Shown: positions 1-6,694 of the stretch, one piece after another
Layout of the letters: each line of letters begins with the position of its first letter
Position numbering within the stretch: position 1 is the first letter of the stretch
Origin: Bacteroidales bacterium WCE2004
GTDB lineage: Bacteria > Bacteroidota > Bacteroidia > Bacteroidales > UBA932
DNA length: 64,000 nucleotides
Reading direction: 5' to 3'
NCBI GenBank assembly: GCA_900167895.1
Contig: FUZR01000002.1
Location: 186,001-250,000 of the forward strand
Notes under the pieces: model-generated
Seen by the model: the letters and a program-made list of their open reading frames with translations, nothing else
The model's database searches: none
Told to the model about the DNA's origin: nothing
Program-made: the position numbers and the translations under genes

Positions 1-65
1 GCTAAATCAAAAAGCAAGAATAATCCTAATTCCTGCCCTTCCCGTTCTAAAATATTTCATCGGCA

Positions 66-2267
66 ATGCGGACCTTTGCATCCGCAATGTTGATTTCATT
101 TCTGCTTTCCATAACTTCTCCTCTGATGCCCGCAGTGGACACTTTGGAGGTAGCCAGCGTCACGGCGCTCAAAGAGTCCGTGACGCTGGAACGTGTAGCG
201 GCCCCCTACTCCGTGATCCGGGCCGAACAGCTTTACAAGAGTGGCACATATCGTCCTAATTCGCTGTCCGGCCAGATTCCCGGCCTGCACATCCCGGACT
301 ACGGCACCTCGATGACCTCCACGATCTATCTGCGCGGCCTCGGCTCGCGGATGGAGAACCCCGTGCTGGGCCTCTACATCGACGGCATCCCCGTGCTGGA
401 CAAGAACGCATACGACTTCGACTGGGAAGGCTTCACGAGCGCCACGATGCTGCGCGGCCCGCAGGGCACGCTCTACGGGCGCAACGCGATGGGCGGCGTG
501 CTGGCGCTGCAGTCGCTCTCGCCGTCGGACGGCGAGCGGCGGGCCCTGCGCCTCGAGTACGGCACCGCCAACACCGTCCGCGCGGGCGCGTCCTTCGTGT
601 CCGGCCACAACGCCCTGTCGGCGAGCTTCCGCCACTCCGACGGCTACTTCTGGAACACGACCAAAAACGCCCTCTGCGACCCCTACAACGGGTTTTCGCT
701 CCGCTGGAAATGGGAGCGCGCGCTCGATGAGCGCCTCTTCGTGAGCAACGTCGCCTGGGTCAACCTCTCGCGCGAAGGCGGCTTCGCCTACGGCCAGGTC
801 GTCGACGGCGAACGGCGCGACGTCGCCTACAACGACGAAGGCTCCTATGCGCGCCTCGCCGCCGTCGAAGGCGTCCGGCTGCGCTGGAGCGGCGACGCCG
901 TCGTCTTCGACGGCAACGCCTCCCTGCAACTGCTTCTGGACGACATGCGGATGGACCAGGACTACACGGCCGCGTCCATCTTCACCCTGCTGCAGCGCGA
1001 GCGCAGCGGGGCCGCCACGGCGGAGCTCCGCGCCCGCCGCGCCGACGCCGGCGCCGCCTGGCAGCCGCAGACCGGCTTCTTCGCGATGTACCGCCTGAAC
1101 GGCTCGCATTCGCCGGTCACCTTCAAGCGCGACGGCATCGAGCGGCTGATCCTGGGCAACGCCAACGCGCATATCCCCGCCGAAATCGGCTATCTGGACA
1201 TCCCCGACGAATCGTTCCCGGTCAACTCCGATTTCCTCATCGGCACCTGGAACGCCGCTCTCTTCCACGAATCTGTCTACAACACCGGCAAGTGGCAGCT
1301 CACCGCGGGTCTCCGTCTCGACTACGAAGGCGGCCTGATGGATTATGACTGTCTGACAACCCTCCACTACCGATTCCCGCCTTACATGACGGAGGCGAAA
1401 GCGTTCTCCCAGCCCTACCGGGGCCGGCTGGCGCACCACCGCGTGGAGCTGCTGCCCAAGGTGTCTGTCCTGTATAGCGCTTCCGAGCACGTCAAGCTCT
1501 ACGCCGCCGCAACCCGCGGCTACCGCGCCGGCGGCTTCAACACCCAGATCTTCTCCGACATCCTCCAGAACATGATGATGAACGGCGTGATGGCAGACAT
1601 GGGTGTCTACCTCGACCGCCCGCACGTCTCCGTGTCGGCCGACAACACCGAGTACAATCCTGAGACGGCCTGGAACTGGGAGGTCGGCCTGCGGACGCGC
1701 TTCGGCAGCTTCAAGGCAGAAGTCAACGCCTACTACATCGCCGTCCGCAACCAGCAGCTCACCGTCTTCCCTCCGGGCCAGAACACCGGCCGGATGATGG
1801 CCAACGCGGCGCGTAGCCGCAGCCTGGGCACGGAAGCCCAGCTGGAGTGGCGCCCGGGCGATTTCCGCACCGCCCTCGCCTGGTCCTGGTGCGACGCCCG
1901 CTTCATCGACTACAACGACGGCCAGGCCGACTACGCCGGCAACCGCCTCCCCTACGTCCCGGCGCACACCCTCTACGCCAACGTCGGCTACAGCTTCCGG
2001 CTCGGCAGCTGCCGGCTGGACCTGGACGCCTCCGTGCGCGGCGCGGGCCCCATCTGGTGGAACGAAGCCAACTCCCTGCAGGAGCCGTTCTGCCCGCGCC
2101 TGGACGGCCGCATCGCCCTCGCCTTCGCCCAATGGGAGCTCTACCTGCGCGGCGAGAACCTCACCGACACGCCCGCCTACGGCTTCTACTTCAAGTCTAT
2201 GGGCAACGAATTCCTGGCGCGCGTCAAGCCGCGCATCCTGACCGCTGGAATCAATGTTAAATTCTAA
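66..2267 (+). CDS. TonB-dependent outer-membrane receptor
   Basis: Predicted outer-membrane active transporter of 733 residues that would import a ligand using TonB energy. A signal peptide covers about residues 1-23, followed by a TonB-box-like stretch (DTLEVASVTA, about 25-34). The plug domain occupies roughly residues 45-160 and carries typical landmarks (SGQIPGLHI, YLRGLGSR, LRGPQGTLYGRNAMGG). The rest is beta-barrel, with a late GENLTDTPAYGFYF motif and a C-terminal Phe as expected for BAM insertion. It lacks the N-terminal carboxypeptidase-like domain of SusC proteins and no SusD gene follows, so a glycan role is not supported; iron, cobalamin or another small ligand is possible. A lipoprotein gene begins 13 nt downstream and is probably co-transcribed. 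The ligand is unknown. Confidence 0.9.
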   Translation: MRTFASAMLISFLLSITSPLMPAVDTLEVASVTALKESVTLERVAAPYSVIRAEQLYKSGTYRPNSLSGQIPGLHIPDYGTSMTSTIYLRGLGSRMENPVLGLYIDGIPVLDKNAYDFDWEGFTSATMLRGPQGTLYGRNAMGGVLALQSLSPSDGERRALRLEYGTANTVRAGASFVSGHNALSASFRHSDGYFWNTTKNALCDPYNGFSLRWKWERALDERLFVSNVAWVNLSREGGFAYGQVVDGERRDVAYNDEGSYARLAAVEGVRLRWSGDAVVFDGNASLQLLLDDMRMDQDYTAASIFTLLQRERSGAATAELRARRADAGAAWQPQTGFFAMYRLNGSHSPVTFKRDGIERLILGNANAHIPAEIGYLDIPDESFPVNSDFLIGTWNAALFHESVYNTGKWQLTAGLRLDYEGGLMDYDCLTTLHYRFPPYMTEAKAFSQPYRGRLAHHRVELLPKVSVLYSASEHVKLYAAATRGYRAGGFNTQIFSDILQNMMMNGVMADMGVYLDRPHVSVSADNTEYNPETAWNWEVGLRTRFGSFKAEVNAYYIAVRNQQLTVFPPGQNTGRMMANAARSRSLGTEAQLEWRPGDFRTALAWSWCDARFIDYNDGQADYAGNRLPYVPAHTLYANVGYSFRLGSCRLDLDASVRGAGPIWWNEANSLQEPFCPRLDGRIALAFAQWELYLRGENLTDTPAYGFYFKSMGNEFLARVKPRILTAGINVKF

Positions 2268-2280
2268 AATTCAAATAGTT

Positions 2281-2745
2281 ATGAAAATCAAATTCTTTGC
2301 AATCGCCCTCGCGGCGCTCTCCCTGATCGCCTGCGAGAAGACCCCCGAACCCATCGCTCCCGAAGAGGCCGACTATATCGGCACCCTGACCGTCGAGGCC
2401 TCCACCGGCACCGTCGTCGACAACGAATCCCGTCTCAACTTCACCCCGTCCGAAGACGGTGCGACCGCTGACATCGTCCTCTTCCAGGCCAAGTTCGCCC
2501 CCGGCATGCCGCTGCGGCTCGATACCACCATCTCCGGCGTCACGCTCACCAGCACCCCCGAGAAGATCATCCTCTCCGGCGAGGGGATCATTCCCACCGC
2601 GATGGGCGGCATCCCGTTCGAAAATTACAAGATATCGGATCTGAAGGGCGAGATTGTCGGCGACAAGATCAGCCTCTCGCTCACGTTCGGCAGTGCCCCG
2701 GCCACCTACGTCGGCAAGCTGAGCGAGGCCCCCGCCGCCCAGTAA
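2281..2745 (+). CDS. Calycin-like lipoprotein
   Basis: Small secreted lipoprotein of 154 residues. I choose the ATG at 2281 rather than the in-frame ATG at 2254, because only the former puts a lipoprotein signal at the N-terminus (MKIKFFAIALAALSLIAC, with Cys18 as lipid anchor) and the latter would overlap the receptor gene. The mature part opens with YIGTLTVEAS, the hallmark of the Bacteroidota calycin-like domain (beta-barrel fold), and ends in a disordered Ala/Pro tail. Directly downstream of the TonB-dependent receptor, it may be a surface or periplasmic ligand-binding partner; that is inference from position. It is followed by a clear rho-independent terminator. Confidence 0.75.
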   Translation: MKIKFFAIALAALSLIACEKTPEPIAPEEADYIGTLTVEASTGTVVDNESRLNFTPSEDGATADIVLFQAKFAPGMPLRLDTTISGVTLTSTPEKIILSGEGIIPTAMGGIPFENYKISDLKGEIVGDKISLSLTFGSAPATYVGKLSEAPAAQ

Positions 2746-2770
2746 GAATCAACTTCGTCAAATCGCAGAG

Positions 2771-2802
2771 AACGCCACCCCACCGGGGCGGCGTTTCTTT
2801 TT
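2771..2802 (+). terminator. Rho-independent terminator after the receptor/lipoprotein unit
   Basis: A GC-rich hairpin (AACGCCACCCC paired with GGGGCGGCGTT) is followed by a T-rich run. It closes the transcription unit of the two preceding genes. Confidence 0.8.
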
Positions 2803-2816
2803 ATCTGTTTTTTTAC

Positions 2817-2824
2817 TATTTTTG
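2817..2824 (+). promoter_or_regulatory. Bacteroidota -7 promoter element for the CPBP gene
   Basis: TATTTTTG matches the TAnnTTTG element of Bacteroidota primary-sigma promoters and lies 22 nt before the ATG at 2847. No convincing -33 TTG is visible. Confidence 0.55.
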
Positions 2825-2846
2825 CACGAACCCTAGACTTTGTTTT

Positions 2847-3539
2847 ATGTTTAAAGCTTTTTTCTCCTATCTCAGAGCACCCCAGGAACATCTCGGAATC
2901 CGGACCTCATTCAAGGGCATCCTTCAGTCCGCGTTCCTCATCATCACGATCGACATCGCCCTGATCATTCTCCTCCTCCTGGTCGAGTATGGTCTGCCGG
3001 CCATCTTCCCGGGCCTCGTACGTCCTATGAGCAGCCCCGACTTAGATGGCCCCTGGTGGATCATCGCTCTGCTCGGCCCCATCTACGAGGAGTGCACCTT
3101 CCGGCTCTGGCTCAAGCGCTACAAGTTTTACATAGCCATCGGCCTGATGCTGTTCACCTACATGATCCTCTCTGTCTTCATCATGCCGACCCGCCCCGGC
3201 ACGCTGTATGCCACCCATCAGCTCCCGCTCCGCATCATCATCTCCATCGTGGCCGGCCTCCTGCTGTACATCCCGCTCAACAAGCCCATCTCCGACTGCC
3301 GCTTCAGCGTCGTCTTCTACGCCCCCGCCATTGTCTTCGGACTGATGCATCTCATCAACATCCATCCCTCCGAGATGCATCTTCTCGACTATGTCTCCGT
3401 CACCCTCTACGCCGCCCACAAGGTTGTCTCGGGACTCGCCTACGGCTACATCCGCATCAAGGAAGGCTTCGGCGTCAATACCGGCATCCATATAGCCAAC
3501 AACCTGGTGCCCACCCTGTTGGGAGGCATATTCTTCTAA
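2847..3539 (+). CDS. CPBP-family intramembrane glutamic protease
   Basis: Polytopic membrane protein of 230 residues with all three CPBP (Rce1/Abi) signature motifs. These are a paired glutamate with arginine (E81-E82...R86 in YEECTFR), an FxxxH motif (F164-H168), and a C-terminal His/Asn motif (H215...N219 in GIHIANN). These residues form the intramembrane active site in the family. Several hydrophobic helices are visible (about 25-50, 68-82, 92-115, 127-145, 153-170). Family members process prenylated or small peptide substrates or act in immunity to bacteriocins; nothing nearby reveals the substrate here. It is a single-gene unit with its own -7 element and a terminator immediately after the stop. 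Confidence 0.8.
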   Translation: MFKAFFSYLRAPQEHLGIRTSFKGILQSAFLIITIDIALIILLLLVEYGLPAIFPGLVRPMSSPDLDGPWWIIALLGPIYEECTFRLWLKRYKFYIAIGLMLFTYMILSVFIMPTRPGTLYATHQLPLRIIISIVAGLLLYIPLNKPISDCRFSVVFYAPAIVFGLMHLINIHPSEMHLLDYVSVTLYAAHKVVSGLAYGYIRIKEGFGVNTGIHIANNLVPTLLGGIFF

Positions 3540-3544
3540 CGACG

Positions 3545-3575
3545 ATGCCCGGCCTTGCGAGCCGGGCATTTCTTT
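3545..3575 (+). terminator. Rho-independent terminator
   Basis: Stem ATGCCCGGC / GCCGGGCAT with a 7-nt loop, followed by TTTCTTT, lies 5 nt after the stop of the CPBP gene. Confidence 0.8.
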
Positions 3576-3616
3576 GGTAATAGTTTGTAGAAAGTAGCAG
3601 TGCCTATAGTGTAATG

Positions 3617-4117
3617 CTATAGCAGGGGAAGGATTCCGGCCACCCAGGCCGCGATGCGGCCGTCGGTCTTGTCGGACTCGTTGTCCTCGTCGAGGGCGAG
3701 GCCGACGAACTTGCCGTCCACGACGGAAGCGGAATCGATGTAGGTATAACCGTCGGTCGGGACGGCGCCCACGACGTTGGCGCCGGCGGCCTTGGCGGCC
3801 TCATACAGCGCAGCCATGCCGCCGCAGAAGGTGTCGGGATAGGACAGGCTGTCGCCGCAGCCGAACAGGGCGACGGTCTTGCCGGCCAGGTTGGCCGACC
3901 TGAGCGTACCGAGGGCGTCGGCCCAGTCGTCCTGGATGTCGCCGCTGCCCCAGGTGGAAGTACCGAGGATGAGATTGTCCGCCGCCTCGAGCACGCTGCC
4001 GTCGAGTCCGGCGGCGCTCAACACGTCGACGCCGACTCCGAGCTTCTCGCCGATCCTGCCGGCGAGGCTTTCGCAGGTCCCGGTGGTGGAGCCGTAGATG
4101 ATTACAGTTTTCTTCAT
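3617..4117 (-). CDS. fldA: Flavodoxin
   Basis: Small FMN electron carrier of 166 residues, the usual length of short/long-chain flavodoxins. The phosphate-binding loop is at the N-terminus (GSTTGTCE, residues 9-16), followed by the two FMN-contacting loops (LGTSTWGSGDIQDDW near residues 51-65, and FGCGDSLSYPDTFC near residues 89-102). In anaerobic Bacteroidota flavodoxin substitutes for ferredoxin in redox reactions such as pyruvate oxidation. The gene stands alone. Its promoter lies about 110 nt upstream within a GC-rich inverted repeat, so it has an unusually long leader for this genome. Confidence 0.92.
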   Translation of the reverse strand: MKKTVIIYGSTTGTCESLAGRIGEKLGVGVDVLSAAGLDGSVLEAADNLILGTSTWGSGDIQDDWADALGTLRSANLAGKTVALFGCGDSLSYPDTFCGGMAALYEAAKAAGANVVGAVPTDGYTYIDSASVVDGKFVGLALDEDNESDKTDGRIAAWVAGILPLL

Positions 4118-4219
4118 TCAGTCTATTGTTTAATCATAAATGCAGAACAAATTTCGCAACTTCTCCCCTGCCCGTCAATCCTAATTTGTAGGGAAAACAA
4201 ATCGACTAAATGTTCCATA

Positions 4220-4257
4220 GCGGCCGCAAAGGTACACCGCTGCGGCCGCGTGGTCAA
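4220..4257 (-). promoter_or_regulatory. Flavodoxin promoter with palindrome straddling the -7 element
   Basis: On the minus strand, TTG (4257-4255) is separated by 20 bp from TACCTTTG (4234-4227), a good Bacteroidota promoter. The -7 box lies between the arms of a perfect 9-bp inverted repeat (GCGGCCGCA at 4220-4228, TGCGGCCGC at 4241-4249). No T-run follows, so an operator is more likely than a terminator for the kinase gene upstream. Confidence 0.5.
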
Positions 4258-4273
4258 TCCTCAAAAATAGGGA

Positions 4274-6340
4274 TTATTTCTCCTTGTCGATCGGGAGCGT
4301 CATCACGAAACGGGCGCCCCCCGTGTAGGAAGTATCCAGGACGATGTCGCCGCCCAGACGGCGCGCCAGCGAACGGGCGACCGTGAGGCCGATGCCCGTG
4401 CCCACATAGTAGTCGTCCAGCTGGACGAACTCCTCGAAGATGTGCTCCACCTCCTTGGGCGGCACGCCGATGCCCGTGTCCTCCACCACGAAGGCGATCC
4501 GGCCCTCCAGCTCGGACACCTCCAGCTTGGCGTGCTCGCGGCGGTTCTCGTCGTACTGGTCGCCCTTGAACACCGCAGGATGCGTGAACTTCTGGGCGTT
4601 GTCCAGCAGCATCGCCAGCGCGTGCGAAGCCTGCGCGAGGTTGGTCTTGAGGCTCAGGGCCGACACGACCGCGTCGGCGTCCATCTTGAAGCTGAGGTGC
4701 TGCGCCGAAGTGATGCCGGACTCGCGCACGGCGGCGCTGGCAATCTGGCCGGCCGTCACGACCTCCGGCGGCAGCGACGAGCGCTCCGACACGGCGTCCG
4801 ACAGGTCCAGCATCTTGTTGACCAGCGACGTGATGCGGCCGGTGTTCTCCAGGATGCCGCGGTTGATCTCTTCCCGCTCGTCGGGGCCGAGCTCCATCCC
4901 GCTGGCCGTCAGGATCTGGCTGAAGCCGCTGAGGATGTTGAGCGGGGTGCGGATCTCGTGGGAGATCTGCTGGATGAAGTGGGACTTCATCCGCGACGAC
5001 TCCTCCACGCGGAGGTTGGCCAGCGCGAGGTCGCCGTAGGCCTCCTCCAGCTTGTGGTGCTCCGTCGAGAGCATCTTGAGGTGCTGCCGGTGGCCGCGGT
5101 CATATATATAAAAGAAGAGGGAAATCAACACCAGCACCGCAATGAGCCAGAAGATGCGCAGGCGCGACATCTCCGCCTGCTGCGAGGCGATCTGCTCGTC
5201 CTTGAGATGCGTCGCGTAGATCATCGCCAGCTCGGCGGCGTTGTCCTGCCGCTGGGCCTCCAGGGCGGAGTCGAACGACGCGGAGAACAGGCGCGCGAGC
5301 TTGACCACCTCGGCGGTGCGGCCCGCCTCGAGGTTGGCGCGCATGCGCGGCATCAGCGCATCCTTCAGGTTGTTCAGATTCATCGACGGATTGCGGTACA
5401 AGCCCGGGAAGAGCTCGTCCACGCGGTCGAACATGTCGGCAGCCTCGGCGAAGCGGCCCGACTGCATCAGGTATTCGGCCGCCTTCAGCATGCCGTCGCT
5501 GGACTCCATCATCTCCGGGAGCGTGGAGCGGAACATCTCCTCCGCCTCCTTGACCTTGCCCTCGGCGCGCCAGATGCGGGCCTTGTTGACCGCAACCTGC
5601 CACGAGAACTCCTTCAGCAGGTCGGGGCGGCTGTTGGACTCCGCGATCAGGCTCAGCTCCTCCTCGCTGCGGCTCTGCCAGTAGTCCGCCTTGGCGAAGA
5701 CCTCGCGGTCCACATAGGCCGACGTGGTCGTGACCGTGAAGACGAGCAGGCGGTCGGAAGTGTGCAGGCCCTTGTCGCGCAGCTCCTGCCGGAGGAAATC
5801 ATAGACGATGGAGCTCATCCGCTCCCATTCGTCATACATGCCCAGATGGAGCTCGCACTGCGAGACGTTCCACAGCAGGTCGATCCTGTGCGCCTCCGAC
5901 AGCTCTCCGGCCTTCTCGGCGCGGTCCAACGCCTCCGAGGCGACGGTCAGCGAGCCCTCATAGTCGCCGGAAAGCATCCGGACCGCCGAGAGCCGGCCCG
6001 CGATGGTGAGAAAGCCGTCCCATCCGTTGCTCTCGGGATCGCAGGCCTCGTATGCGCGCCGGTAGTACATCTCCGCCACCTGGAAGCGCTTCATCATTTC
6101 ATTGGCAAGGCCGCGATTGTAGGAAGCACTGAGAAGGGATATCTCTCCCGTATGCTCGAGACTGTCCACGAGCGCAAGCATCCGCGCACCTTCTGCCGGA
6201 GCCCACTCCCGATAGAGAATCGAGAAGGGCTGGTTATTGGTACGGGCAGGTTCCCGTTCGCGGGTTCTGTCACAAGACAGCAGAGAGAGAGCCGTGCAGA
6301 GCAGCAGCACTGCAACGGGGAGGGTCGTGCTTCTGATCAT
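4274..6340 (-). CDS. Lipoprotein-type hybrid of TPR repeats and sensor histidine kinase
   Basis: Sensor kinase of 688 residues. The ATG at 6340 is preferred over the in-frame one at 6382, because a -7-like element (GATATTTG) lies just upstream of 6340 and the protein then starts with a lipoprotein signal ending LLSC. Residues about 30-380 form helical TPR-like repeats (extracytoplasmic). A single membrane helix follows (about 394-413), then a coiled linker, a HisKA domain with phospho-acceptor H461 in SHEIRTPLN, and an HATPase_c domain (N-box LLDNAQKF, G1 EDTGIGVP, G2 GTGIGLTVARSLA). No receiver domain and no adjacent response regulator, so it is an orphan kinase. The combination of a lipid anchor and a transmembrane helix is odd; the lipobox may be only an uncleaved signal anchor. 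Confidence 0.88.
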   Translation of the reverse strand: MIRSTTLPVAVLLLCTALSLLSCDRTREREPARTNNQPFSILYREWAPAEGARMLALVDSLEHTGEISLLSASYNRGLANEMMKRFQVAEMYYRRAYEACDPESNGWDGFLTIAGRLSAVRMLSGDYEGSLTVASEALDRAEKAGELSEAHRIDLLWNVSQCELHLGMYDEWERMSSIVYDFLRQELRDKGLHTSDRLLVFTVTTTSAYVDREVFAKADYWQSRSEEELSLIAESNSRPDLLKEFSWQVAVNKARIWRAEGKVKEAEEMFRSTLPEMMESSDGMLKAAEYLMQSGRFAEAADMFDRVDELFPGLYRNPSMNLNNLKDALMPRMRANLEAGRTAEVVKLARLFSASFDSALEAQRQDNAAELAMIYATHLKDEQIASQQAEMSRLRIFWLIAVLVLISLFFYIYDRGHRQHLKMLSTEHHKLEEAYGDLALANLRVEESSRMKSHFIQQISHEIRTPLNILSGFSQILTASGMELGPDEREEINRGILENTGRITSLVNKMLDLSDAVSERSSLPPEVVTAGQIASAAVRESGITSAQHLSFKMDADAVVSALSLKTNLAQASHALAMLLDNAQKFTHPAVFKGDQYDENRREHAKLEVSELEGRIAFVVEDTGIGVPPKEVEHIFEEFVQLDDYYVGTGIGLTVARSLARRLGGDIVLDTSYTGGARFVMTLPIDKEK

Positions 6341-6511
6341 AATGGTACTTACAAATATCATAAAAAAAATCGAATGCAACACAACGATATTCGCGATTTC
6401 TGCCCCTCAAATCACGTTTTTTTTGAGTTTTTTTATAAATAATTGATACAGTGCGCCTAGCATTTTCCGCTGAAAAATTTCCTGCAGGAAAAATATTTGA
6501 ACAAGAAATGT

Positions 6512-6519
6512 TATCTTTG
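6512..6519 (+). promoter_or_regulatory. -7 promoter element for the small ORF and beta-helix lipoprotein
   Basis: TATCTTTG matches TAnnTTTG exactly, 41 nt before the ATG of the 40-codon small ORF. No well-spaced -33 element is visible. Confidence 0.5.
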
Positions 6520-6560
6520 GCGGAAATCCTACCTTAGAAACCCAATTCAACTCAATTTTT

Positions 6561-6683
6561 ATGCAAGTTTACGTGAAAAAGACCTACATGGCCCCCGAAA
6601 CGACCGTGCTCGAACTGGAAGTCGAAAGTTCGATCCTGGTCGGCAGCGGCGGCACCGACCCCTTGATCCCCGAAGACATTTAA
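6561..6683 (+). CDS. Small protein, 40 residues, KxYxAPExxV-type
   Basis: An intact 40-codon ORF with ATG start and TAA stop sits between a good -7 element and the lipoprotein gene, 11 nt ahead of it. It begins MQVYVKKTYMAPETTVLELE, then an acidic/serine stretch with VGSGGTD and a PEDI end. The pattern basic-Tyr-x-APE-x-x-V followed by hydrophobic/acidic residues and a small-residue tail resembles very short hypothetical proteins that I recall from many Bacteroidales genomes. The unrelated locus at 43588 in this window shows the same YxAPExxxV core, which supports both as real genes. Function unknown; leader peptide, surface peptide or precursor peptide are all possible. Confidence 0.6.
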   Translation: MQVYVKKTYMAPETTVLELEVESSILVGSGGTDPLIPEDI

Positions 6684-6694
6684 TCCTGCACGCG

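Noticed and set aside
96..2132. Long open frame (678 codons) on the strand opposite the TonB receptor gene
   Set aside because: It lacks recognisable domains, signal or promoter, and arises from GC-biased third positions of the receptor gene; the receptor frame has all family motifs.
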